Below, piece by piece: positions 17,109-26,390 of a DNA stretch of 64,000 bases. The position numbers and the translations under genes are program-made. The notes beneath the pieces were generated by a model, which worked only from the letters and a program-made list of their open reading frames with translations, was not told the origin of the DNA and ran no database searches. The stretch covers positions 124,001 through 188,000 of the forward strand of contig JBBKVP010000067.1 in assembly GCA_037968495.1 (NCBI GenBank), written 5' to 3'. Every line of letters starts with the position of its first letter. The stretch's first letter is position 1. This stretch comes from Aestuarierythrobacter sp037968495 (GTDB taxonomy: Bacteria; Pseudomonadota; Alphaproteobacteria; Sphingomonadales; Sphingomonadaceae).

Positions 17109-17830
17109 TGACCGATAATTCAGACACAAAGCCGCTCGACGGCCAGCTCGCACTCGTCACAGGCGCAAGCCGCGGCATTGGCGCCGCGACTGCAATCGCC
17201 TTGGCGTCCGCTGGCGCACATGTTGTTCTGACAGGCCGCGATGTTCGCGCACTGGAGGCAGTGGAGGATGAAATCCACGCATTCGGCGGCAATTCGACGA
17301 TTGCACCGCTCGATCTTGCCGAGGAAGACGGAATTGCCCGGCTCGCCGCTGCCATTTCCGGACGCTGGGATACGCTCGACATTTTGGTGATTGCTGCCGC
17401 AGTCCTTCCGCCCCTCACCCCGGTCACGCAGATAAGCTCGAAGAGCTTCGGTCAGGCGCTGACGGTAAATGTCCTCGCGACACAGGCGTTACTCGCCGCG
17501 TTCGATCCGATGCTGAAACGCAGCAAGAACGGCCGCGTAATCGGCATTACCAGCAGCGTGGGTGCACAACCCCGCGCATATTGGGCGGCCTATGGATCAA
17601 CCAAGGCTGCTTTCGAGGGATTGCTCGATAGTTATGGGCAGGAAGTACAGAATATCTCAAACCTGCGCGTTGCCATTCTTGATCCCGGTGCCACACGCAC
17701 CGCCATGCGCGCAAAGGCGTATCCGGGCGAAGACCCCGCTACGGTCAAGGAACCATCTGTTGTTGCTGATAAAATCGTCGCTCTGGTGCAGCAAGGTTTC
17801 GCGACAGGACACCGCGAACTGGTCGGCTGA
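17108..17830 (+). CDS. Short-chain dehydrogenase/reductase downstream of purF
   Basis: This is a classical SDR of 240 residues with the NAD(P)-binding TGASRGIG at residues 18-25 and the catalytic YGSTK (Y162, K166) preceded by an ITSSVG serine. The usual NNAG after strand four is replaced by ILVIAAAV, a departure that may affect cofactor positioning. The substrate is unknown. It overlaps purF by one base (TAATG), so it is translated with it. I know of no biochemical reason that ties it to purine synthesis. Confidence 0.88.
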   Translation: MTDNSDTKPLDGQLALVTGASRGIGAATAIALASAGAHVVLTGRDVRALEAVEDEIHAFGGNSTIAPLDLAEEDGIARLAAAISGRWDTLDILVIAAAVLPPLTPVTQISSKSFGQALTVNVLATQALLAAFDPMLKRSKNGRVIGITSSVGAQPRAYWAAYGSTKAAFEGLLDSYGQEVQNISNLRVAILDPGATRTAMRAKAYPGEDPATVKEPSVVADKIVALVQQGFATGHRELVG

Positions 17831-17945
17831 CCGTGATGGTTAATTTCGCGTAACCCTGCATTTCAAGAAAGTGGCAACCGCGAGCCTTCAACGTGCGGGT
17901 AGCACATCGGGAAATACCCCTGAAACGCTGTTGAGGATGGATGAA

Positions 17946-18281
17946 ATGGTTTCCGTTACCAAAGACCGTTACGCAATTGCAGCCCAGGAAGATCGTTGCG
18001 GCGAGCGCACGAAACTGTCGATCCCTGCCCAATTGCGCGCCTCCGGTGGCCGCGGTTTTCAAACGGTCATCCACGATCTGTCAATTTCAGGCTATTCGGG
18101 ATCGGCAATCAACCGCTTGCATCAAGGCACTATGTGCTGGCTGACTTTGCCGGGGCTGGAATCGCTTCAGGGCGAAGTTGTCTGGTGGGATAATTGCATG
18201 GTTGGCGTAGCGTTCACGGAACTGCTCAGCCCGATTGTCCATGACAATATCCTCGCTCGTTATCACGGCGCTGCCTATTGA
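17946..18281 (+). CDS. Stand-alone PilZ domain protein
   Basis: This small cytoplasmic cyclic-di-GMP receptor is about 111 residues long. Both ligand-binding signatures are intact: RxxxR as RCGER, and DxSxxG as DLSISG about 34 residues later. A beta-barrel end GEVVWWDNCMVGVAFTE follows. A GAGG-like Shine-Dalgarno (17933-17936) lies nine bases before the ATG at 17946 but directly abuts the earlier in-frame ATG at 17937, which favours the later start. A still longer GTG start at 17871 is possible. The downstream target is unknown. Confidence 0.8.
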   Translation: MVSVTKDRYAIAAQEDRCGERTKLSIPAQLRASGGRGFQTVIHDLSISGYSGSAINRLHQGTMCWLTLPGLESLQGEVVWWDNCMVGVAFTELLSPIVHDNILARYHGAAY

Positions 18282-18303
18282 TTCTATTGAAACTCGCCGC
18301 GCT

Positions 18304-19509
18304 CTAGGGTGCGTTTGCGATTTCCACCACAAGCGCTTCCCATTTACGCCGGTTCGTCTGGTTGGATGCTGTCTGCCAGTTGCCGACCGCCGCTGCGACC
18401 AGCTTCTTGTTTGGGACAATTGTGATGGCTTGCCCAAAAATGCCCTGCGCGCCGAAATTATCGCCGGGATATGTCCACCACTGATAGCCATAACCATAGC
18501 CGCTATCGCCAAACTTCACCTGATCATCACCAGCCTTGGCAAACCAGCCCTCCAGCACGATATCGCCGCCGCCATCAAGCGCGAATTGGCCCATGCGCGC
18601 ATAGTCGGCGAGGCGTAGCGAAAGACAGCAGCCACCGATGTTTCGGCCCGATGGCTCCGTCATCCAGAACATATCGCCTGCAAACCCGGCAGGATCGACG
18701 ATCTTGGATTTCGAATACTCAGCCAGGCTCATGCCGACCGCGCGCTCAACGATAACGCCCAGCAGGTTGGTTTCGCCAGTTTTGTAAACAAAGTCCGTGC
18801 CCGGTTCGGATTCTCGCTTCAGCTGCTTAAGCTGATTGACGATCGCATCCTCACCCGGCTTCGCAGTGTAAACAAACTCACTCATTCTCGCGACGTCGCT
18901 TTGCGGATCGGCATAGCTTTCATTCCACGCCGCGCCCGAAGTCATGGTGGCGATCTGCTCGACGGTCACGCCGTCATAAGCACTGCCAGCCAGCTCAGGC
19001 ACATATTTGACAACATTGTCCTGCAAGCTGCCGATTTTGCGGTCCTTGACCGCTGCACCCAGCAGTGTGGAGGTGAAGCTCTTCGCGACGGAGAAGCTGG
19101 TCCAGCGCTGATCCTTGCCGAAGCCAAGACCGTAGGCGGAGTGGCGCAATTTGCCGTCTTCGATAATCATGACGCCAGCGGAATTGGTTTTCTTGATGAA
19201 GTCGGCGACTTTCTGCTGCAAATCAGCGCTCAGCGGCACGCCCTCCCCGAACTGTCGGACATTGGCGGCAGCCGGCACTTCATGTCCAGCAAACCACTCT
19301 TCCATCACGCGGAAGCGGGCCGAGCGCTGCTCATCATTCCAGAACAATACTTGAAGATCTGCCGGCGCGCGCTCGGTTGCAGGCTGGGTCAAAACGACGG
19401 CATCATCAGGCAGGCGCTCGGCAGCGCCCGATGGCCGGTCAGTCGTTGCAACAGACGCGCAGCTGGCAAGCAATGCACAGGCAAAAACGGCAGACAGGGA
19501 CTTCTTCAT
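18304..19509 (-). CDS. Serine beta-lactamase-fold hydrolase, NylB-like lipoprotein
   Basis: The 401-residue product has a lipoprotein signal (MKKSLSAVFACALLASC, lipidation at C17). It is a member of the class C beta-lactamase/DD-peptidase superfamily. The nucleophile motif SxxK is S140-V-A-K143. Segments such as YVPELAGSAYDGVTVEQI, MTSGAAWNESYADPQSD and IGGCCLSLRLADYARMG resemble 6-aminohexanoate-dimer hydrolase-type esterases more than true AmpC. True beta-lactamase activity is therefore not implied. The gene starts four bases after the cfa stop and is the last member of a six-gene minus-strand run. Confidence 0.85.
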   Translation of the reverse strand: MKKSLSAVFACALLASCASVATTDRPSGAAERLPDDAVVLTQPATERAPADLQVLFWNDEQRSARFRVMEEWFAGHEVPAAANVRQFGEGVPLSADLQQKVADFIKKTNSAGVMIIEDGKLRHSAYGLGFGKDQRWTSFSVAKSFTSTLLGAAVKDRKIGSLQDNVVKYVPELAGSAYDGVTVEQIATMTSGAAWNESYADPQSDVARMSEFVYTAKPGEDAIVNQLKQLKRESEPGTDFVYKTGETNLLGVIVERAVGMSLAEYSKSKIVDPAGFAGDMFWMTEPSGRNIGGCCLSLRLADYARMGQFALDGGGDIVLEGWFAKAGDDQVKFGDSGYGYGYQWWTYPGDNFGAQGIFGQAITIVPNKKLVAAAVGNWQTASNQTNRRKWEALVVEIANAP

Positions 19510-19513
19510 GAGG

Positions 19514-20773
19514 TCATTCCTTGATCAGGGTCACTTGATGGACATCGATTCCGCCGCCGCGAAACCCGCCCTCACAATATGTCAGATAATACCGCCAGAG
19601 GCGGATGAACTTCTCATCGAAACCTGCGGGCAAGCGGCCTTCGTCCACCGCACGTTCGAACTTCTCGCGCCAGATGCGGAGAGTTTCGGCGTAGTGGATC
19701 CCGAAATCGGTCTGGTCGGCCCAGCGTAGACCACGTTCCTCCGCCAATGCGCGAAATTCCGAGTTGCGGATCAGCAAGCCGCCCGGGAATACATAGGCTT
19801 GAATAAAGTCGGCGCTCGATGCGTAAGCATCGAACAGATCATGGCGGAAGGAAATATGCTGGATCGCCGCGCGCCCTCCCGGTTTCAGGCAGCGCGCGAT
19901 TGTATCCATGAAAGTTGGCCAATATTCGCGGCCCAGTGCCTCGACCATTTCGCTGCTGGCGATGGCATCGAACTGACCGGTGACATCGCGGTAATCTTGC
20001 TTGCGGTAATCGATGGCTCCGGCGCCGGAGGCCCTATGGTCGCGCGCAAAGGCCAGTTGTTCATCGGACAGGCTGATCGCTGTAACATCGGCGCCGTAAT
20101 CATCCGCCAGATGCGCAGCCAAAGTGCCCCACCCGCAGCCGATTTCGAGCACCTTATTGCCCGTCTTGATTTGCAAGCGGTCGGCCAACGCTTCGATCTT
20201 GGCTAGCTGCGAAGCATCGAGACTGATCTTTTCATCCGCGAAAATCCCGCTGGAATAGACCATCGTCTCACCGAGCCACTCGCCGTAAAAGTCGTTTCCG
20301 AGGTCATAATGCGCGTTGATATTGCGTTCGGAGCCGGAATGCGTGTTGCGGTTAAGCCAATGAGCGAAGCGCATTCCCGCCCGCCAGAAACCCTTTGCGC
20401 GGCCAGCATCACCCAGCGAGGCGGCATTGGCGTTGAAAACAGCGAACACAGAAACAAGGTCCGGTGTTTCCCATTCGCCCGCTTCCCACGCCTGAAACCA
20501 GCCCACCGACCCCGCAGTCGCAAGCCGCAGCAGCCCGCGCCAATCATTCAGTGTTATCTCCGCATCGAAGCCCGGCGCACGTCCGCCCAGCAGCCGCGTT
20601 TCCCCATTGGGCAAATGACCAAGGATCGAGCCTGTCTCCAGTCCCGCATCAATCCGGTCGAGCAATTTATGAAATCCGGGTGCCAAAGCGCGGGCGATCA
20701 GGCCCGGCGCAAAATGAAACTTGCGCCCGCCTTCGATGAGCCCACCGCCCCTGCTTACTCCCTGTGCGGTCAT
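19514..20773 (-). CDS. cfa: Cyclopropane-fatty-acyl-phospholipid synthase
   Basis: This SAM-dependent enzyme methylenates unsaturated acyl chains of membrane phospholipids, commonly as a stress or stationary-phase response. The 419-residue protein has the N-terminal lipid-binding region followed by NINAHYDLGNDFY at about 151-163. The SAM-binding VLEIGCGWGTLAAHL lies at about 208-222, and SSEMVEALGREYWP lies further on. The gene follows the photolyase gene by 40 bases and precedes the NylB-like hydrolase by four bases, suggesting one stress-related transcript. Confidence 0.94.
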   Translation of the reverse strand: MTAQGVSRGGGLIEGGRKFHFAPGLIARALAPGFHKLLDRIDAGLETGSILGHLPNGETRLLGGRAPGFDAEITLNDWRGLLRLATAGSVGWFQAWEAGEWETPDLVSVFAVFNANAASLGDAGRAKGFWRAGMRFAHWLNRNTHSGSERNINAHYDLGNDFYGEWLGETMVYSSGIFADEKISLDASQLAKIEALADRLQIKTGNKVLEIGCGWGTLAAHLADDYGADVTAISLSDEQLAFARDHRASGAGAIDYRKQDYRDVTGQFDAIASSEMVEALGREYWPTFMDTIARCLKPGGRAAIQHISFRHDLFDAYASSADFIQAYVFPGGLLIRNSEFRALAEERGLRWADQTDFGIHYAETLRIWREKFERAVDEGRLPAGFDEKFIRLWRYYLTYCEGGFRGGGIDVHQVTLIKE

Positions 20774-20813
20774 GGGATATCTATGCAGATTGCCGTGCGG
20801 CGGGGCAAGTATG

Positions 20814-22205
20814 TCAGTCCGACTTGTCCTTGATTGCGCGATATGCCGACAGCGCCCGTTCGCGGCCTTCCCGATGGCCGATTACCTGTTCGGGATAGTC
20901 CGCAGGCCGGAACATCGGACCGGGATCGTGAATTTCTGCATCAGGCAGATCGACAAGCTCAGGCACCCATTCGCGGATGTAACTGGCGGCGTCGAATTTC
21001 TCGGACTGGCTGAGCGGCGCCATGATCCGCACGAACATATTGCTGTCGACGCCAGTGCCTGCGCTCCATTGCCAGTTTACGCCATTGCTGCCGTAATCAG
21101 CATCGACCAGCGTGTCCCAGAACCAGCGCTCGCCGTGCGTCCAATCGATCAAAAGATGTTTGATGAGGAAGCTGGCGGTAATCATCCGAACGCGGTTGTG
21201 CATCCACCCTGTCGCCCAAAGTTGGCGCATTCCCGCATCGACGATGGGATAGCCGGTTTGGCCCGCCTGCCATGCTTTCAAGTCGCTTTTAACTTCATCA
21301 TCGCCCGGATCACGCCAGAGCTCCGGGCCATAGCCGTCTCGGTATGGCTTCACCGGATAATCAGGGAACTGGCTGATCACATTCTGGGCGTAATCACGCC
21401 AGATTAGCTCCTTGCCAAAGATATACCAGCCGTTGCCCCGTCTGCCCTTCAATGCGTGCCATATTTGGACCGGCGAAATCTCCCCGAAATGGAGGTGCGG
21501 GGACAGCCGGGATGATCCATCTTTGGACGGCAGGTTTCGTCCGTCGGCATAGTCCGAAACATCTTCCTCCCATTCGGCGAGCCGTTCATGCGCCGCAGCT
21601 TCGCCGACTAGCCAGAAGTCACGCATGCCCCCTGCCCAATCAGGCTTGCTGGGAAGCAGCTTCCAATTCGCCAACTCGTCGCTGTCCGGCCATGTATCAG
21701 GATGAGAAATCGTCTCGGGCTCTGGCAAAGCATCGCGCGGCGGCATCTGCTCTAGCGTCGCCTTAGAAAACGGCGTGTAGATTTTATATGGCGTGCCCGA
21801 TCCGGTCTGCACCGCCCCGACCGGCAAAAGATAATTGCCATCGTGAAGTTCTAAATCGACCTGTTTCGCAAGCGCCGCCTGAGCATTCCGCCACCACGGC
21901 TCGTAATGGCGAACCGCATGGACAGGTGCGCCGCCGAGCTCCTGCGAAATCTGCGCAAGCTCCTCCACCGCATCACCGCGCCGCAGAATGATTTTGGAAT
22001 TATGCTTACCCAGATCACGCCCGAGCGATTCCAGCGAATGATGCAGCCACCAGCGCGAGGCGCCGCCATAGGCATGATGCTTGGCCGCATCATCGTCGAG
22101 CACATAGACCGGCACAACTGGTCCGGCTTGTGCAGCAGCATAAAGCGCAGGGTGATCCGCCATGCGAAGATCGCGCCGAAGCCAGACGATTTGCGGTGTG
22201 GTCAT
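20814..22205 (-). CDS. phrB: Deoxyribodipyrimidine photolyase (class I)
   Basis: This light-driven flavoenzyme repairs cyclobutane pyrimidine dimers. The 463-residue protein begins with the antenna domain (IVWLRRDLRMADHPAL). The FAD-binding half has SRLSPHLHFGEISP, AGQTGYPIVDAGMRQL, TGWMHNRVRM and VDADYGSNGVNWQWSAGTG, all diagnostic of class I photolyases. It lies between the DUF457 gene (33 bases upstream) and cfa in a co-oriented run. Confidence 0.95.
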   Translation of the reverse strand: MTTPQIVWLRRDLRMADHPALYAAAQAGPVVPVYVLDDDAAKHHAYGGASRWWLHHSLESLGRDLGKHNSKIILRRGDAVEELAQISQELGGAPVHAVRHYEPWWRNAQAALAKQVDLELHDGNYLLPVGAVQTGSGTPYKIYTPFSKATLEQMPPRDALPEPETISHPDTWPDSDELANWKLLPSKPDWAGGMRDFWLVGEAAAHERLAEWEEDVSDYADGRNLPSKDGSSRLSPHLHFGEISPVQIWHALKGRRGNGWYIFGKELIWRDYAQNVISQFPDYPVKPYRDGYGPELWRDPGDDEVKSDLKAWQAGQTGYPIVDAGMRQLWATGWMHNRVRMITASFLIKHLLIDWTHGERWFWDTLVDADYGSNGVNWQWSAGTGVDSNMFVRIMAPLSQSEKFDAASYIREWVPELVDLPDAEIHDPGPMFRPADYPEQVIGHREGRERALSAYRAIKDKSD

Positions 22206-22238
22206 GAAATCCCCTTTGTCAGTGGGGTAACGGGAATA

Positions 22239-23216
22239 CTACTCCGCCAGTTCCACACATTTCATATTTGGAAGTGCGACAGTGAAGCGGTCGCGAGCGA
22301 GCGGGTCGTAGAAACGGGCGTCACGCAACAGGACGGAGCCGTCTTCGGCGCGTTCTGCGAAAGGCGTGCGGGACCAAAATAGAAATGCTTCAGCCTGTGA
22401 TCCTGCCAAAGCTAACTCGGCCTTTGTAGGCCAATTGCATTGCGTTGTGGAAATCGGAGTCAGGTTCTTTTCTAGAAGCACCATTTCAGAAGGTATCTGA
22501 GACCACTCTCTCGGATAGTCCGATATTATTTCTCGCTGCCACGGGATAAACGGCACAGGGGAAGCAATAATTGTGAACTCGCAAGCAACAACACCCTCGG
22601 CGCATTCAAGGGTAGGCATCGTTTGCGACAAGCGATCAACGCCGTTGACCGACCAAACCCCATTCAAACCAATATACGCCAAGCTCGCAGCAATCGCGAT
22701 CCGCGCAGGCTTCCGCCAATTAGCCCCCTTCTTCTCCCGCCGCAGCGAGAACCATGTTGCAAACCCCATGCCGAGCCACAGCCAGATATCGATAATGAAC
22801 AGCGTATCGCCGTAGAACCACTGGCTGGAGAACGGCTCGAGCAACCGGATTCCATAGACATTCAGCCAGTCGAGCGCTGGATGGGTCAGACAACCGATAA
22901 AACTTAGCGCGAACAGCCATCCGAAATGCACCGGCAGCCTGCGCTCCGGCCTTTTACCGCGCTTGGCTTGCCAACGGTCGAAACCGTAGAGCAAGCCCGC
23001 CAACATCAGCGGCAATAGCACCAGCGCAGGTGGCCCATGCGTAATGCCGCGCCGGAAGCCCAGATGCTCGACACCGTCAAGCCAGAAGAAACACGCCGCG
23101 TCCACGTCCGGCAAATTCGCACCGATAATCAGCGCGGGCATGGCCAGCCCAGTCTTGCGCTTCAACCCGGCCTGACCAAGCAATGCGCCGACTAGCGAGT
23201 GGGTTAGATTATCCAA
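22239..23216 (-). CDS. DUF457 (YdjM-like) membrane metal-dependent hydrolase
   Basis: The 325-residue protein starts MDNLTHSLVGALLGQAGL and contains CLTHPALDWLNVYG, the His/Asp-rich features of the DUF457/YdjM family of inner-membrane putative hydrolases. It has several membrane helices, such as VLLPLMLAGLL and LFALSFIGC, and a C-terminal soluble part. The family's substrate is unsettled; some members respond to DNA damage. It begins about 12 bases after the korB stop and ends 33 bases before phrB. Confidence 0.8.
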   Translation of the reverse strand: MDNLTHSLVGALLGQAGLKRKTGLAMPALIIGANLPDVDAACFFWLDGVEHLGFRRGITHGPPALVLLPLMLAGLLYGFDRWQAKRGKRPERRLPVHFGWLFALSFIGCLTHPALDWLNVYGIRLLEPFSSQWFYGDTLFIIDIWLWLGMGFATWFSLRREKKGANWRKPARIAIAASLAYIGLNGVWSVNGVDRLSQTMPTLECAEGVVACEFTIIASPVPFIPWQREIISDYPREWSQIPSEMVLLEKNLTPISTTQCNWPTKAELALAGSQAEAFLFWSRTPFAERAEDGSVLLRDARFYDPLARDRFTVALPNMKCVELAE

Positions 23217-23228
23217 ACGCCTTGCCTA

Positions 23229-24278
23229 TCAATCGGTCGGATGCCCCTCATCCGCTTCCACGGTCCAGGTCTGCCCCTTGGCGAGCAGCTTTGCCAGATT
23301 GGCTTCCTTGCCTGCAGAGGACTTGGCGCGTTCTTCGATTACGGCGATTTCAAAGGTCTCGCGCGGATCGTCGTACAGGACGCCCAGCGCCATAGGGAAT
23401 GGGCCAAACGGCATTTCGATCAGCATATGGCAGACCGAACGGTTGGTAGCATCGTGAACGAGCACGCCCGCCGCTTCCCAATCGCCGTCAACCACTTCGA
23501 CAACCTTAAGCGCAAGCGCATCGCGGTCGAGCGCAATGCCTTTGTCCATACCGGTCTTCGGATCACCGAACAACATGGGTTCTCCATGTTCCAGCCATAG
23601 CTGGCGATCACCCGCACCCTTGGGCGCGGCGAAGTCGTTGAACACGTCCTTGTTGTACACGATGCAGTTCTGGAAAATCTCGATGAAAGCCGCGCCCTGA
23701 TGAGCGTGCGACGCCTTCAGGACGTCAGGCAGGTTCTTCGATACATCAAAGCCGCGACCGATAAAGCGCGCGCCAGCACCCAGCGCAAAGGCGCAAGGGT
23801 TCACCGGCCGGTCATAGGAGCCAATCGGCGTAGACGGGCTCTTCGTCCCGACCCGGCTGGTGGGCGATGACTGTCCCTTGGTTAGGCCGTAAATCTCATT
23901 GTTGAACAGCATGATCTGCATGTTCACGTTGCGGCGCAGCACATGCATCATATGATTGCCGCCGATGGAAAGCCCGTCGCCGTCACCCGTGACCAGCCAG
24001 ACATCGAGGTCGGGATTGGCGAGCTTCACACCCGTCGCGACCGCAGGCGCGCGGCCGTGGATCGTGTGGAAGCCATATGTTTCCATATAATAAGGGAAGC
24101 GGCTGGAGCAGCCAATGCCGCTGATAAACACAGTTTTGGACGGATCACAGCCAAGCTGCGGCAATGTGCGCTGCACGGCCTTGAGGATAGCGTAATCGCC
24201 GCAGCCGGGGCACCAACGAACCTCTTGATCGGTTTCCCAATCCTTCAGCGTGGTTTCGATTTTAACTGGTGCGTTCAT
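23229..24278 (-). CDS. korB: 2-oxoacid:ferredoxin oxidoreductase, beta (TPP) subunit
   Basis: Together with KorA this enzyme decarboxylates a 2-oxoacid, probably 2-oxoglutarate, to its acyl-CoA and reduces ferredoxin. The 349-residue beta subunit has WCPGCGDYAIL (C23, C26), the GIGCSSRFPYY cysteine segment, and the thiamine-diphosphate motif GDGDGLSIGGNH at 98-109 followed by NNEIYGLTKGQ. It overlaps korA by four bases. No ferredoxin gene or delta subunit is adjacent. Confidence 0.93.
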   Translation of the reverse strand: MNAPVKIETTLKDWETDQEVRWCPGCGDYAILKAVQRTLPQLGCDPSKTVFISGIGCSSRFPYYMETYGFHTIHGRAPAVATGVKLANPDLDVWLVTGDGDGLSIGGNHMMHVLRRNVNMQIMLFNNEIYGLTKGQSSPTSRVGTKSPSTPIGSYDRPVNPCAFALGAGARFIGRGFDVSKNLPDVLKASHAHQGAAFIEIFQNCIVYNKDVFNDFAAPKGAGDRQLWLEHGEPMLFGDPKTGMDKGIALDRDALALKVVEVVDGDWEAAGVLVHDATNRSVCHMLIEMPFGPFPMALGVLYDDPRETFEIAVIEERAKSSAGKEANLAKLLAKGQTWTVEADEGHPTD

Positions 24279-26206
24279 GCGTCCAACTCCGGGCTGGGTA
24301 ATTGCGTTTCATTCACTTCAACCTGACCGCCTTCATTGCCAGGCACCCCATCAAAGAACTTACCGATGGCTTCTTCAAGCTCGGCGATTGCGAAAGGCTG
24401 CCCGCTGGTTTTGGTCAGCGGCTGTGCGTCCACTAGGAACTGGTCGCGCAGCACGGTTTTGAACTGGCCGGTATTCATTTCAGGCACCAGCACATGGTCA
24501 TAACTATGCAGCAGCTCGCCAAGGTTCTTCGGCAGCGGCCAGATGTGGCGCACATGGATATGGCTAACGTCGAGGCCCTTGTTCCGGGCATTATCGACTG
24601 CGCGCCGGATAGGGCCGAAGGTACTGCCCCAGCCCACGACTGCAAGCTTGCCGGATGTTTCGCCGAGCGAGACCCCCTGATCGGGCACGTCCACGCCCAA
24701 CACTTTATTCACACGGGCGTTGGTCATCGTCTGGTGGTTGTCAGGTGCGTAATCGATGTGGCCAGTGTCGACCTGCTTCTCGATCCCGCCGATGCGGTGC
24801 ATTAGATCGGGTGTGCCGGGCTTGATCCACGGGCGAGCGCCCTTGGCATCGCGTTTATACGGCAGCAGCTCTTCGTCCGCGCCCTTGCCTTCCATGAACT
24901 TCGCCGGAAACGGCTTAAAGGTCGAAGGATCGGGCACAGGCCAAGGCTCTGACGCATTGGCGATGTAGCCATCCGTAAGCAGCATAACAGGCGTCATATA
25001 TTGCGTGGCAATTCGGCATGCCTCGATCGCGCATTCAAACGCATCGCCCGGGCTGCTGCAGGATACGACCGGCATCGGCGCATCGCCGTTGCGGCCATAG
25101 ACGGCTTGATACAGATCGCTTTGCTCGGTCTTGGTCGGCAAGCCCGTAGAAGGCCCGCCGCGCTGGCTGTTGACGATAACCAGCGGAAGTTCGGTCATGA
25201 TCGCAAGGCCCATTGCCTCAGTCTTCAGCGCAATGCCGGGTCCCGACGATGAAGTGACGCCCAACTGTCCTGCATAAGACGCACCGATGGCAGCACAGAT
25301 CGCGGCGATCTCGTCTTCTGCCTGGAAGGTCGTGACGCCAAATTCCTTGAGCCGCGCAAGATGGTGCAGGATCGCCGAAGCTGGGGTGATCGGGTAACCG
25401 CCGAAGAACATCGGCAATTCGGCAAGCTGTGCGCCTGCGACGAGGCCAAGCGAAATCGCCTCTGCCCCGTTGATCGTGCGGTACAGACCCGGCTTGCTTG
25501 CAACAGGGTCGACATGAACCTGCTTCAGCGGCCCCGTAAGCTCGGCGGTTTCGCCATATGCATGGCCCGCATTCAGTGCGGCGATGTTGGCGTCGGCAAT
25601 GTCGGGTTTATTCTTGAACTTCGATTTCAGCCATTCTTCGATCGGCGCGCGGTCGCGGTCGAACATCCACAGCGCGAGGCCAAGAGTCCACATATTTTTG
25701 GAGCGCAGCGCGTCTTTATTGCCGAGGCCAAACGGCTTCACCGCTTCGATAGTCAGCGCGGAGATATCGAAGGCCAGCACTTCCCATTTGGCGAGTGTGT
25801 CATCGTCAAGCGGGCTGACGTCGTATCTCGCTTTATCGAGATTACGCTTCGTGAATTCGCCGGTGTCGATGATAACCAGACCACCGGGCTTCAGCGCATC
25901 GAGGTTCACCTTCAGCGCCGCGGGATTCATCGCGACCAGCACGTCAGGCGCGTCGCCAGCGGTGTTGATTTCGCGGCTGCCGAAATTGATCTGGAAAGCC
26001 GAGACGCCAAACAACGTGCCTTGCGGCGCGCGAATCTCTGCCGGAAAGTCGGGGAATGTCGCAAGGTCATTGCCCGCCAGCGCGGTAGAGAGCGTGAATT
26101 GCCCGCCGGTCAGTTGCATCCCGTCACCGCTATCGCCGGCAAAGCGCACCACTACTGCTTCGGGTGCCAAGTCTGTCGCCGGTTTGTCAGCCGTTTGAGT
26201 CGCCAT
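24275..26206 (-). CDS. korA: 2-oxoacid:ferredoxin oxidoreductase, fused gamma-alpha subunit
   Basis: The 643-residue protein fuses the gamma domain (VRFAGDSGDGMQLTGGQFTL near the N-terminus, then INTAGDAPDVLVAMNP) to the pyrimidine-binding alpha domain (GGYPITPASAILHHLA, then TSSSGPGIALKTEAMGLA and NSQRGGPSTGLPT). This is the KorA-type architecture found in aerobic alphaproteobacteria and actinobacteria. The gene is the first of the minus-strand run and diverges from the HSL esterase gene. The 184-base gap between them must carry its promoter. Confidence 0.94.
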   Translation of the reverse strand: MATQTADKPATDLAPEAVVVRFAGDSGDGMQLTGGQFTLSTALAGNDLATFPDFPAEIRAPQGTLFGVSAFQINFGSREINTAGDAPDVLVAMNPAALKVNLDALKPGGLVIIDTGEFTKRNLDKARYDVSPLDDDTLAKWEVLAFDISALTIEAVKPFGLGNKDALRSKNMWTLGLALWMFDRDRAPIEEWLKSKFKNKPDIADANIAALNAGHAYGETAELTGPLKQVHVDPVASKPGLYRTINGAEAISLGLVAGAQLAELPMFFGGYPITPASAILHHLARLKEFGVTTFQAEDEIAAICAAIGASYAGQLGVTSSSGPGIALKTEAMGLAIMTELPLVIVNSQRGGPSTGLPTKTEQSDLYQAVYGRNGDAPMPVVSCSSPGDAFECAIEACRIATQYMTPVMLLTDGYIANASEPWPVPDPSTFKPFPAKFMEGKGADEELLPYKRDAKGARPWIKPGTPDLMHRIGGIEKQVDTGHIDYAPDNHQTMTNARVNKVLGVDVPDQGVSLGETSGKLAVVGWGSTFGPIRRAVDNARNKGLDVSHIHVRHIWPLPKNLGELLHSYDHVLVPEMNTGQFKTVLRDQFLVDAQPLTKTSGQPFAIAELEEAIGKFFDGVPGNEGGQVEVNETQLPSPELDA

Positions 26207-26390
26207 TCATCAACCTCGTTTGCTCGCCCGAAATGATCTTCGGACGCGATAACACATATTGCGAAGGTGCCTATGGGCGTTACCTCTCTCCCGCAAACAA
26301 GTTTTTCTCCGCTACGCACAAAAAGTCGAGTGGAAAAGCGCACGCGCTCCGCCTAGGCAGTTGGAAACAAATAATGTGCCGAGGAACTTT

